A DNA stretch of 64,000 nucleotides from Pseudomonas kairouanensis (lineage in GTDB: Bacteria; Pseudomonadota; Gammaproteobacteria; Pseudomonadales; Pseudomonadaceae). The notes under the pieces are model-generated. The model was given only the letters and a program-made list of their open reading frames with translations. It did no database searches and was not told the DNA's origin. A program made the position numbers and the translations under genes. This document shows positions 53,155 through 61,430 of this stretch, in pieces. The stretch spans positions 22,439-86,438 of the forward strand of contig NZ_QUZU01000029.1 in assembly GCF_004682055.1 (NCBI RefSeq), written 5' to 3'. How positions within the stretch are numbered: the stretch's first letter is position 1; each line of letters begins with the position of its first letter.

Positions 53155-53835
53155 TTACCTGTAGGCCAGGCGCCGTTCCAGGGAACGGGCCAGCAGTGAA
53201 AGCGGAAAGATGTAGGCAAAGAACAGCGCCAGCACCAGGCCGTAGACCGGCAGCAGCAAGTCGGTGCGCGCAGTGGCGGCAAGGATCTCGCGACTGGCGC
53301 TGAGCAACTCGCCCACCCCCAGCAGGCTGGCCAGCGCGCTGGACATGGTCACCACGCAATACAGGCCCAGCGCAGGGGGCACCATCAGGCGCAGGGCCTG
53401 GGGCAGGATTACATGGCGCAGTTGGCCCACCGGGCTGTAGCCCAATGCCGTGGCGGCTTCCCATTGGGTACGCGGGATCGACTGCAAGGCGCCGCGCACA
53501 ATCTCCGAGGCGTTGCCCGTCGCCGGCAGGGACAGGGCCAATACCGCCTTGAGCCACGCCGGGAGGCTGATCACCACACCGGCGACGTGCCATTCGTAAG
53601 GCAGCAGGTGCATCACGAAAAACATCACCACCAGCCATGGCGAGTTGCGCAGCAACTGGGTCACCAGCCTGGCGCCCACCCGCAGCCAACGCGACTTGGC
53701 CCGTTGCAACGCGCCCAGGCACACCCCGGCGATACAGGCCAGCAGCATCGCCAGCGCACCGATCCACAGGTTCAGCGCAAAGCCCTTGAGCATCATCGGC
53801 AGCCACGGCAGCAAGGCTGAAAGCACCTCGTTCAT
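53155..53835 (-). CDS. Polar amino-acid ABC transporter permease
   Basis: A 226-residue HisM-type permease with the EAA loop IPRTQWEAATALGYSPVGQLRHVILPQA and segments LWIGALAMLLACIAGVCLGAL and YGLVLALFFAYIFPLSLLA. It pairs with the permease half of the fused protein next door, overlapping it by four bases. Confidence 0.9.
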   Translation of the reverse strand: MNEVLSALLPWLPMMLKGFALNLWIGALAMLLACIAGVCLGALQRAKSRWLRVGARLVTQLLRNSPWLVVMFFVMHLLPYEWHVAGVVISLPAWLKAVLALSLPATGNASEIVRGALQSIPRTQWEAATALGYSPVGQLRHVILPQALRLMVPPALGLYCVVTMSSALASLLGVGELLSASREILAATARTDLLLPVYGLVLALFFAYIFPLSLLARSLERRLAYR

Positions 53836-55427
53836 GGGCCACCTCCGGGAATGTGCAGGCGCCGTTCCAGGCGGTGCAGCGCCCAGGCCAACACGGCCAT
53901 GGCGGCGAAATACGTCACCAGTACCAGCAGCATCATTTCCACCACGTTGTAGCGTTCACTCCAGATTTCCTGGGCGCTGTACAGCACTTCGGGCACCGCC
54001 ACCGCGTAGGCAATGGAACTGCCCTTGATCAACTGCACCATGTTGTTGCCCAGCGCGGGCAAGCAGGCACGCAGCGCCAAGGGCAACTGGATATGCCACA
54101 GCCGCGCCGCCCGCCCGTAACCCAGGGCCAGCGCCGCATCGCGGGTACTGGCGGGCACCGCAAGCAGCCCGGCACGCACGATTTCCACGGCAAACGCACC
54201 GTAATGCAGGGTGATGCACAGCGCTGCCAGGCCGAACGGGTTGGCGTACCACGGCGCCGCCCCGCCTTCCAGACCGCCGCGCAACAAGGCGCCGACGCCA
54301 AAGTAGATGAAGTACAGCTGGGCCAGGCTCGGTGTGTTGCGCAGCACTTCCACATAGCCACGCACCAGCCAGCGCAAGGGCTTAGACGCGCCCATGGCCA
54401 AGGCCCCCAGCAGGCCGATCAGGCACGAACCGAGAATGCCAATGGCCGACAGTTGCAGGGTGGTGACGATGCCCGAGGCAAACTGACGCGCGGTCCAGCC
54501 GTCATAAAACACCGGGAAATTCCAGCCGGTGGTGGTGTTGAGGCGTGCGAAGCCCTCGGTGAGGCGCTGCAAAAAGTACGGCAGGCTCTGTTTGTCTTGT
54601 GCGGCGCTGGCGGCTTCGCTTGGGTTCAGCGGATGTTTGTGGGGCAAGCCATAGCGGCTTTCCAGTTCATACAGGAAACCGCTCTGGCGCCACTGCAATG
54701 CCACTTGCTCCAGCAGGCCACGCCAATGCGGGTCGCCCTTGGCCACGGCCATGCTCCAGGGCGCTTCGAGAATCACCGGCAACTGGATGCGATAGCCCTG
54801 CCATTGCTGACTGTCCTGCAAGCGCAGGTGCGCCACCGCCTCGTCCATCACCTGGCCGATGCAGCGCCGGTCGCGCAGGGCCTGGGCGCTTTCGGTCAGC
54901 CCGGCGAAGGCGAGGATGTTCACCCCGTAACGCTCGGCCACGCTCTGGTTGTAGGTCGAGCCCTGGCTGCTGCACAGGGTTTGCCCGCGCAGGCTCTCCC
55001 AGCTTTGCACCACCTGATCATCACGGGTCAGCAACACTGCGCCCGAGGCGTAGAAGCCGGGGAAGATGAAGTCCACCAGGCGCTGGCGTTCCTCGGTCAC
55101 GCTGAAGCCGGTGATGATCACATCGCACTTGCCCTGCTGCACAAACGGCACACGGTTGGCGCCGCTGGTGGGGATGGTCTGCGCGCTGATCTCGCGGCCC
55201 AAACGCTGACTGAGGGTCTGGCGCAGGTTTTCCAGCAGGTCGGCATTGAAGCCCACCGCCTGCCCCGAGGGCGTGAGGTAGGCGAAGGGCCGGTTCTCCA
55301 CGTTGGTGCAGGCGTTGACCACACCGCGCTCAGCGATGCGTTGCAACACCGGCCCATCCTCGGCGACAGCGCCCAGCGAAACCGCCAGCAAGCCGGCGGC
55401 CACCCAGGCCTTGACCAGCCTTGTCAC
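53832..55427 (-). CDS. Fused substrate-binding protein/ABC permease
   Basis: A 531-residue protein. Residues 1 to about 20 are a signal/anchor (VTRLVKAWVAAGLLAVSLGAVA); residues 25-260 form a family-3 amino-acid binding domain (VVNACTNVENRPFAYLTPSGQAVGFNADLL, CDVIITGFSVTEERQRLVDF); from about 315 on a HisM-type permease (SAIGILGSCLIGLLGAL, EAA-like loop VPASTRDAALALGYGRAARLWHIQLPLA). The domain fusion puts the receptor and channel in one chain. GTG at 55427 overlaps the TonB-receptor stop by four bases. Confidence 0.88.
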   Translation of the reverse strand: MTRLVKAWVAAGLLAVSLGAVAEDGPVLQRIAERGVVNACTNVENRPFAYLTPSGQAVGFNADLLENLRQTLSQRLGREISAQTIPTSGANRVPFVQQGKCDVIITGFSVTEERQRLVDFIFPGFYASGAVLLTRDDQVVQSWESLRGQTLCSSQGSTYNQSVAERYGVNILAFAGLTESAQALRDRRCIGQVMDEAVAHLRLQDSQQWQGYRIQLPVILEAPWSMAVAKGDPHWRGLLEQVALQWRQSGFLYELESRYGLPHKHPLNPSEAASAAQDKQSLPYFLQRLTEGFARLNTTTGWNFPVFYDGWTARQFASGIVTTLQLSAIGILGSCLIGLLGALAMGASKPLRWLVRGYVEVLRNTPSLAQLYFIYFGVGALLRGGLEGGAAPWYANPFGLAALCITLHYGAFAVEIVRAGLLAVPASTRDAALALGYGRAARLWHIQLPLALRACLPALGNNMVQLIKGSSIAYAVAVPEVLYSAQEIWSERYNVVEMMLLVLVTYFAAMAVLAWALHRLERRLHIPGGGP

Positions 55428-57817
55428 CACGAATACGTCGCCTTGAGGTAGTAGAACGCGCCGTTCATGCCGAACGGTGAGTAGGAGATGTAATTGACGT
55501 TCTGATGGCCGGGGTTGTTCAGGCTGTTGCGTTTGTCTGGGTAGGCATCGGTGACGTTGTCGCCGCCCACGGTGAACAGCCAGTCGGTGTAGCGATAGCT
55601 GGTGGACAGGTCCAGCACCCACTTGGCGTCGAAGCGCTGGTCGTAGGCTTCACCGGTGTTGCTCACCGCCAGGAAGCTGCCGTAGCGCACCAGGTTGGCG
55701 TGCAGGCCCCAGTTGTCTTTGCTGTAGTCGGTGGAGAACGACAGCTTGCTGCGCGGTGTGCTGTCGGTGAGCACGCCATAGCGGTCGCGACGGTCGATGC
55801 GGTCCAGGTTCAGGCCACTTTGCGCCAGCGCGGTGGGGTTGTCCTTGACGTCGGTGACGCGGGTCTTGCTGTAGCTGTAGCCCACGGTGCTGTTGAGACG
55901 CGCACCGTTGTCGAAGCGGTAGCGGTGCTGGCCGGTGATGTCGACGCCACGGGTTTGTGTGTCCACCGCGTTGGTGAAGTAACGCACCGACTGGTACAGG
56001 TCGGTGGGAATACCGTTGGCCCCCAGATACGCCTGGCCGGCGGCGGTCTGCACGTTGAGGTTGCTCGACAGGGTGACCCGGTCGTTGATGCTGATCTGGT
56101 ACACGTCCAGGGTCGCGCTGAAATCGTCAGTGGGTTGCAGCACCAGGCCCAGGCTGATGTTGCGCGACTTCTCGGCCTTCAGGTCTTCGGCACCGAGCAA
56201 GCGTGCAATCGGCGAATCCACCGAGGCGGTCAGCTGATCCTGATAGGCGTTGATCGAGGTGTTGAGGGCGCTGGTGGTCGCCGAATAATGCTGCTGTGCC
56301 AGCGACGGTGCACGGTAGCCGGTGGACACACTGCCGCGTACGGCGATCACTGGGTTGAAATCGTAGCGGCTGGAGAACGAGCCGGTGGTGGCGCCGCCAA
56401 AGTCGTTGTAGTCGTCGTGCCGCACGGCCACCGACGCGCGCCATTTGTCGGTGAGGTTGGTTTCCAGGTCGAGGTACTGGGCCACCACATCGCGGCGGTA
56501 ACTGCCGCTGTCGCCGGGCTTGAGGCCGGAGAAGCCTTCGGCGCCAGTGCCGTAGTAGGAATTGGCTTCGCCGCTGCTTTCTTGATAGGTCTGGTGCTGG
56601 TACTCCAGACCGAACGCCACCGACAGCGGGTTGCTCAGCACCGGTACATTCAGCTCGTTGCTGAAGTCCAACTGGTACACGGCGAGGCTACTGGTGAGGC
56701 TGCCGTCGTCGAAATTCTGCTGGGCGTTGCCGGTGTCGCGGTACAGGTAGCGGTTGAGGGTATCGCGGCTGCTCAGGTCAATTTCATTGCGGCCATAGTC
56801 GACGCTGGCGTCCCATTTCCAATCGGCCAAAAGCCCCCGCAAGCCCAGCACCAAGGAGCGGTCCTCGGTCTCGGCATGCAGACGCGGCAAGTAACCTTCG
56901 GGGTGGGCCGTGCGGTCATAGGTGGAGGCACGGCCATTGCGGAACGCATCCCAGGTGTCGCCTGTGGATTTGTTATAGCCGGCAAAACCGTAGGCGGTGA
57001 GGTCGTCGCCCAGGGCGTATTCGGCGTTGAGCATGACCTTGCCGTTGGTGATGTCCGGGTCGCCCAGGCGGTAGGTGGTGCTGCCATAACCGGGCGCGCC
57101 AGGGTTGCGGTTATCGGGGCCGGCGCGGTTGGTGAAGTCGTTGTTGTTGCCGTCGAAACTCAGGTGCGCACTGCCGCGCTCGCCCAGCTTGAAGCCGGTG
57201 TCGGCGTCCACATGGCGCTGGATGCCGTCGCCCTTGGCATACTGGCCATAGCTGGTGGTGACCTGGCCGCCTTCGTCGTCTTTTTTGAGGATGACGTTGA
57301 TCACCCCGGCAATCGCATCCGAGCCATAACGGGCCGAGGCGCCGTCGCCGAGCACTTCGATATGGTCGATGGCCGACAGCGGGATGGCCCCCAGGTCCAC
57401 CGGCGCCGAACCACGGCCCTGGGTCACGTTGGTGTTGAGAAACGCGCTGGTGTGGCGGCGCTTGCCGTTGACCAGCACCAGCACCTGGTCAGGGGACAGG
57501 CCGCGCATCTGCACTGGGCGAATGATCCCGGTAAACCCGGAGCTGGCCGGACGCGGGAAGTTCAAGGACGGGATCAACCGCGACAAGGCTTCGGACAACT
57601 CATTGCTGCCGGTGCTTTGCAGGGTTTTGCTGGACACCACCTGGATCGGCTGCATCGACTCCAGCACCGTACGGTTCTCCGAGCGCGTGCCGGTGACCAC
57701 TACCGCACTCAGCTGTGGAGCGCTGTCACTGTCTTCTGCGGCCTGCGCCTGCATGCCGGTCACTACCGCCAATACCGCGAGCGACAGCCTGCTTAAGTTG
57801 AACGTGCCCTTGATCAT
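55424..57817 (-). CDS. TonB-dependent outer-membrane receptor
   Basis: A 797-residue receptor. Signal peptide to MQAQA, TonB-box region LSAVVVTGTRSENRT, plug LVNGKRRHTSAFLNTNV and VLGDGASARYGSDAIAGVINVILKK, barrel ending FYYLKATYSW. It is of the same subfamily as the receptor at 12331, not a ferric-siderophore type by context. GGGGAA precedes the ATG. It is the first gene of the operon that ends with the dipeptidase, so the operon supplies outer-membrane entry, inner-membrane transport and catabolic enzymes for one compound. Confidence 0.92.
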   Translation of the reverse strand: MIKGTFNLSRLSLAVLAVVTGMQAQAAEDSDSAPQLSAVVVTGTRSENRTVLESMQPIQVVSSKTLQSTGSNELSEALSRLIPSLNFPRPASSGFTGIIRPVQMRGLSPDQVLVLVNGKRRHTSAFLNTNVTQGRGSAPVDLGAIPLSAIDHIEVLGDGASARYGSDAIAGVINVILKKDDEGGQVTTSYGQYAKGDGIQRHVDADTGFKLGERGSAHLSFDGNNNDFTNRAGPDNRNPGAPGYGSTTYRLGDPDITNGKVMLNAEYALGDDLTAYGFAGYNKSTGDTWDAFRNGRASTYDRTAHPEGYLPRLHAETEDRSLVLGLRGLLADWKWDASVDYGRNEIDLSSRDTLNRYLYRDTGNAQQNFDDGSLTSSLAVYQLDFSNELNVPVLSNPLSVAFGLEYQHQTYQESSGEANSYYGTGAEGFSGLKPGDSGSYRRDVVAQYLDLETNLTDKWRASVAVRHDDYNDFGGATTGSFSSRYDFNPVIAVRGSVSTGYRAPSLAQQHYSATTSALNTSINAYQDQLTASVDSPIARLLGAEDLKAEKSRNISLGLVLQPTDDFSATLDVYQISINDRVTLSSNLNVQTAAGQAYLGANGIPTDLYQSVRYFTNAVDTQTRGVDITGQHRYRFDNGARLNSTVGYSYSKTRVTDVKDNPTALAQSGLNLDRIDRRDRYGVLTDSTPRSKLSFSTDYSKDNWGLHANLVRYGSFLAVSNTGEAYDQRFDAKWVLDLSTSYRYTDWLFTVGGDNVTDAYPDKRNSLNNPGHQNVNYISYSPFGMNGAFYYLKATYSW

Positions 57818-58166
57818 GCCTTATTCCCCAGCCAACAGCCGTCACCGCGCCCTGACGCAAGCGCAGGGGCAGTGGCTGTCGAACATTTTTCATATTCAAA
57901 AGTTGATAAAAGAGTGGCCAGGGGGCAATTCGGTGGCGTGTTGATTGCTTGCCTGGTATGTCACACGGGGCCCAATCTACCTGCCCTGTGCGGTCATACC
58001 TACGGAAAAAACAGCGGGCAACACTAACTTTTACTCATGTGGCACTGCGGTTATATGGTTAAAAGAACACGGTCTAGTTCAAGCCCGTTTAGTGATTGAG
58101 TGAGATAAAAGATCAGGCTATAAGTGCTCGGTTTTATTAACAGGCAATACCCGAGTGTTCTAACTT
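57818..58166. promoter_or_regulatory. Divergent promoter region of TonB operon and LysR gene
   Basis: This 349-base region should hold both promoters and the LysR operator. A nested inverted repeat at 57835-57879 lies in the receptor leader. CTCGG-N19-CCGAG (58127-58155) lies before the LysR gene. No T-N11-A site was chosen with confidence. Confidence 0.55.
57835..57879 (-). promoter_or_regulatory. Nested hairpin in the TonB receptor leader
   Basis: ACAGCC/GGCTGT (outer arms, 57835-57840 and 57874-57879) enclose GCCCTG/CAGGGGC (inner arms, 57849-57854 and 57864-57870). The structure ends about 18 bases before the receptor ATG. It may control translation. Confidence 0.45.
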
Positions 58167-59063
58167 ATGAATCTTCGCCAGATGGAAGTCTTCCGTTCCA
58201 TCATGCTCACCGGCAGCATCGCGGGCGCCGCCGAGTTGCTGCATATCTCCCAGTCCGCCGTGAGCAAGATGCTCAGCCACACCCAGCAGCGTGGCGGGCC
58301 CAAACTGTTCGAACTGGTCAAGGGCCGGCTGGTGCCCACCAGCGAAGCGCGGGAGCTGTACGAGGAAGTCGAGCGCCTGTGGCGCAACGTGGAGCGGGTG
58401 CGCGAGCTGTCCAGCGAACTGGCCAACCCGTCCAAGGGCAACCTGTACATTGCGGCTTCCCCAAGCCTAGGCATGTCGGTGGTGCCCCAGAGCCTGGCGC
58501 AAACCGTCAAGGAACGGCCGGACCTGAGCGTAAAAGTGATCCTGCCATTGCCCGGCGCACTGACCGATGTAGTGGCGGAGAAGATCGTCGATATCGGCAT
58601 TACCACCTTTGAAGTCGATCACCCGAGCATCACGGTGCATGCGCGCTATAGCTGCCCCTTGGTGTGCATCATGGCGCCTTCCCATCCGCTGGCGACGCTT
58701 GAGTCCATAAGCCCTTCTGACCTGATTGGCCATCGACTGATTTCGGTGCCGTTGCAAGAGTTGTATGGGATCAATGAGGAGAAGGTGTATGGGGAGGTGC
58801 TGGCGCAGCTCAATATTGGCTTGCAGGTGCGTTCGGGGTTGATCGCCAGCCTGTTCAGTTTGGCCAGTGGGGAGATTGCGGTGGTGGATGCGCTGGCCGT
58901 TTCGGGGAATTTGCTGCCGCTGGTGATACGGCGGTTTGAGAGTGCGGCGGCGGTGAATATTTCGGTGATTCATAACAGCTTCAAGCCGTTGTCGCCGCAG
59001 GCGTTGTTGTTTCGGGACATGGTGATGGAGCATTTGCGGGGGGTAGCGGAGAATTACCCATAA
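58167..59063 (+). CDS. LysR-family regulator of the TonB operon
   Basis: A 298-residue LysR-type regulator: helix-turn-helix LRQMEVFRSIMLTGSIAGAAELLHISQSAVSKMLSHTQQR, then the effector domain (GNLYIAASPSLGMSVVPQSL). It is divergent from the eight-gene operon beginning at 57817, the classical arrangement for a LysR regulator and its target. Its inducer is probably the imported compound. GC content drops in the last third, with TTG/GCG-rich codons. Confidence 0.9.
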   Translation: MNLRQMEVFRSIMLTGSIAGAAELLHISQSAVSKMLSHTQQRGGPKLFELVKGRLVPTSEARELYEEVERLWRNVERVRELSSELANPSKGNLYIAASPSLGMSVVPQSLAQTVKERPDLSVKVILPLPGALTDVVAEKIVDIGITTFEVDHPSITVHARYSCPLVCIMAPSHPLATLESISPSDLIGHRLISVPLQELYGINEEKVYGEVLAQLNIGLQVRSGLIASLFSLASGEIAVVDALAVSGNLLPLVIRRFESAAAVNISVIHNSFKPLSPQALLFRDMVMEHLRGVAENYP

Positions 59064-59152
59064 ACCCGAAGCCGCGCTGTGCGCACCGTCCCACAGTGTT
59101 TATCAGTAGACTGGGCATCACCCTGCCCCACTGACCCGAGATTGCCCCCTTG

Positions 59153-59977
59153 ATGCGCAACCTGATCATCGCCAGCCTGTGCCTGCTCGCCGGCTGCCAG
59201 CAAACCCCACCGGCCAACGACCAACTCGACGCCGTGCTTTGGACCCAAACCTCCATCGAGCACGAGTTGATCTACCGCCAAGTATTCGCCAATGCCACCC
59301 GCCAACTGGACGTGGCCCTGGCCGATCCCACCTGGGACGCCCTGCCCTTCGCCCCGCGAAACCTCAATGGCCTGCCGCCGGCGGTGGTGGTGGATATCGA
59401 CGAGACCGTGCTGGACAACGTGCCGCTCAATGCCCGGGACGTGGTCAACAATCAAATCTATTCCTATGACCGCTGGAACACCTGGGTCGAGCAAGCCAAG
59501 GCCCAGGCATTACCCGGTGCGGTGGCCTTTTTGCAAGCGGCCGCGCACAAAGGCATCACGGTTTATTACGTGACCAATCGCGAACACAGCCAGGTCGCGG
59601 CCACCGCCAGAAACTTGCGCCTGCGCGGTTTCCCCCTTCAGAGCGATGAACAGATCCTGGCCGCCAGCACCCCCATTGGCCACTGCGAAAGCGCAGGCTA
59701 TGGCAAGACCTGCCGTCGCCAGTGGATCGCCGGCCATGCCCGTGTGTTGCTAATGGCCGGTGACTCCCTGGGGGATTTCGTGCAGGCCGAACACAACACC
59801 CTCGCCGACCAGCGCAAGGCGGTGGAACCCTATGTGAACTGGCTGGGCCAACGCTGGTTTGTGCTGCCCAACCCCACCTATGGCAACTGGTACAGCGCGC
59901 CGTATGGGGATGACGACACACTGCCGTTTGAGCGCAAGCGCCAGGCTAAGCAGCAGGTGTTGGAGTTGGAGCAGTAA
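59153..59977 (+). CDS. Class C acid phosphatase, lipoprotein e(P4) family
   Basis: A 274-residue HAD phosphatase anchored by a lipobox at LCLLAGC. Class C marks are VVVDIDETVLDN (catalytic Asp pair), YYVTNREHSQ and MAGDSLGDF. Family enzymes release phosphate from nucleotides such as NMN at the outer membrane or periplasm. ATG at 59153 is used; the TTG before it is less likely. Confidence 0.9.
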   Translation: MRNLIIASLCLLAGCQQTPPANDQLDAVLWTQTSIEHELIYRQVFANATRQLDVALADPTWDALPFAPRNLNGLPPAVVVDIDETVLDNVPLNARDVVNNQIYSYDRWNTWVEQAKAQALPGAVAFLQAAAHKGITVYYVTNREHSQVAATARNLRLRGFPLQSDEQILAASTPIGHCESAGYGKTCRRQWIAGHARVLLMAGDSLGDFVQAEHNTLADQRKAVEPYVNWLGQRWFVLPNPTYGNWYSAPYGDDDTLPFERKRQAKQQVLELEQ

Positions 59978-60030
59978 CCCTGCTTGCCACAACCTGCCTG
60001 CTCATTGCCGTTGGCGTTGTATGGAGATCC

Positions 60031-60124
60031 AAATGTGGGAGCGGGCTTGCTCGCGAATGCGCAGTGTCAGTCGATACTTTCTTCACTGATCCACCGCTTT
60101 CGCGAGCAAGCCCGCTCCCACAGT
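60031..60124. repeat. REP-like inverted pair
   Basis: AAATGTGGGAGCGGGCTTGC with TCGCGAA faces TTCGCGAGCAAGCCCGCTCC with CACAG. A degenerate GTGGGAGCCACATCC follows at about 60187-60201. Confidence 0.85.
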
Positions 60125-60204
60125 TTTGACCGAGTACGACACAAAAAACCGGTCGATTCCAAGGCACGGCACAGATCTGCTTTGCTGTGGGAGCCACATC
60201 CAAA

Positions 60205-60693
60205 TCAGTGCCGCAACAACTTACGCAACGGCACCCCATCCTTAAGCACCGGCGACTTGATCACGATGTAACTGAAGTACTTCGAAATCCCAATATTCTT
60301 ATCCAGCAAACTCTCCACCACCTCCTGATAGTGCTGAATACTGCGGGTCATAAACCGCACGAGGTAGTCATACCCCCCACTGATCAAATGACACTCCAAC
60401 ACCTCATCCACCAGCCGAATGTTGGACTCAAACTTGGCAAAGTCTTCCCGCTTGTGGTCGCTGAGGGTGATCTCGGTAAACACCGTGACCGAATCGGTGA
60501 TCTTGGCCAGGTTCAAGTGCGCCTTGTAGCTGGAAATATACCCCGCCGACTCCAGCCGCTTGACCCGTTGCAGGCAAGGGCTGGCCGACAGCCCAACGGC
60601 GTCGGCGAGGCTGACGTTGGTCATGCGGCCGTCCTTTTGCAGTTCCACCAAAATACTGATGTCGATCCGGTCCAGCTTGACGAGCCCTTCCAT
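60205..60693 (-). CDS. Lrp/AsnC-family regulator
   Basis: A 162-residue Lrp-type regulator: LDRIDISILVELQKDGRMTNVSLADAVGLSASPCLQRVKRLESAGYI (helix-turn-helix) and the RAM domain with CHLISGGYDYLVRFM. Likely senses an amino acid. It lies downstream of, and on the same strand as, the HAD and gabT genes, whose expression it may control; it is transcribed with them or from its own promoter in the 45-bp gap. Confidence 0.92.
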   Translation of the reverse strand: MEGLVKLDRIDISILVELQKDGRMTNVSLADAVGLSASPCLQRVKRLESAGYISSYKAHLNLAKITDSVTVFTEITLSDHKREDFAKFESNIRLVDEVLECHLISGGYDYLVRFMTRSIQHYQEVVESLLDKNIGISKYFSYIVIKSPVLKDGVPLRKLLRH

Positions 60694-60738
60694 TGCGTAC
60701 CTCTTGACTGCCGTTTGTAAGACAATCTTCTAGCAAAA

Positions 60739-61383
60739 TCAGCGCCGTAAAGACAGCTGATGCTGCGCCACCAGGTCCGCCATGCTGTTGATGCAGTAGT
60801 CCGCTGCGCAAGGCGAAGGCTGCCGCGCCCGGTGGCGGCCGATCAAACAGCGGTCCAGCGCCACCTGTGCGCCCACCGATGGGCGGGTGATATGCAGGAT
60901 CGGTTGAACGTCATCGCCCTGTCGGTTGAGCCATTGTGGGTCTTCGGCCAGGGAAATGAAGTCTTCCGGTGCAATCCCCAAGCGCTCGCACAACGCGCCG
61001 CGATCTTCCGCATCGCGGTCGCCGCGCACCAACAGGCGGTAGAACTTGCGCAAATACAGCATCGCCCCCGGCGCATCCTCGAACAGCGACCAGTTGCCTG
61101 CCGACCGGGCAAAGCTCATGCCCTCCTCCCAACTGGCGTGCTGCCCCCACGTCTCGGCGAGTTGGCGATGGGCAAAACACAACACACCACTAAAGCCTAG
61201 CTCAGCAAAGCGCGGGTAGAGGCTTGCCACCACCGCGTTGAATTCAGCCAGCACCTGCTCCCTGGACGGCTGCCCGCCACGGCTGTCGAGCAGCGGTTGC
61301 AACGCCGCCCACACCCCCGAATCGCGGTCCACCAGCACTTCATCGCAGTCAATCAGCAACGCTCGATAATCTGTCAGCCCCAT
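60739..61383 (-). CDS. HAD-superfamily protein with unusual motifs
   Basis: A 214-residue HAD-like protein. Motif I LLIDCDEVLVDRDSG (Asp pair) is present, but motif II (YRLLVRGDRDAED) lacks the usual Thr/Ser, and the late acidic motif is only QGDDVQPIL. It may be a degenerate phosphatase/dehalogenase or use a different chemistry. It lies 47 bases downstream of gabT, so co-transcription is likely. Confidence 0.7.
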   Translation of the reverse strand: MGLTDYRALLIDCDEVLVDRDSGVWAALQPLLDSRGGQPSREQVLAEFNAVVASLYPRFAELGFSGVLCFAHRQLAETWGQHASWEEGMSFARSAGNWSLFEDAPGAMLYLRKFYRLLVRGDRDAEDRGALCERLGIAPEDFISLAEDPQWLNRQGDDVQPILHITRPSVGAQVALDRCLIGRHRARQPSPCAADYCINSMADLVAQHQLSLRR

Positions 61384-61430
61384 GGTGGGTCAAGCCTCCT
61401 TGTTGCGTTTCACCCGTAGCGGGCACTGCG

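Noticed and set aside
53853..55451. A 532-codon plus-strand frame opposite the fused transporter
   Set aside because: Gln/His/Arg-rich antisense shadow; no recognisable domain and no ribosome binding site.
55505..57796. A 763-codon plus-strand frame opposite the second TonB receptor
   Set aside because: Same shadow effect; low-complexity Val/Gly/Ala sequence with no motif, opposite a gene with a complete domain set.
58050..58070. Sigma-54 promoter near TGGCACTGCGGTTATA upstream of the LysR gene
   Set aside because: The TGGCAC word is present but there is no GC at the -12 position, so the essential spacing is not met.
58124..58612. A 162-codon frame overlapping the start of the LysR gene
   Set aside because: Out of frame with the clear helix-turn-helix of the LysR protein, and its sequence is low-complexity Arg/Gln/Ala.
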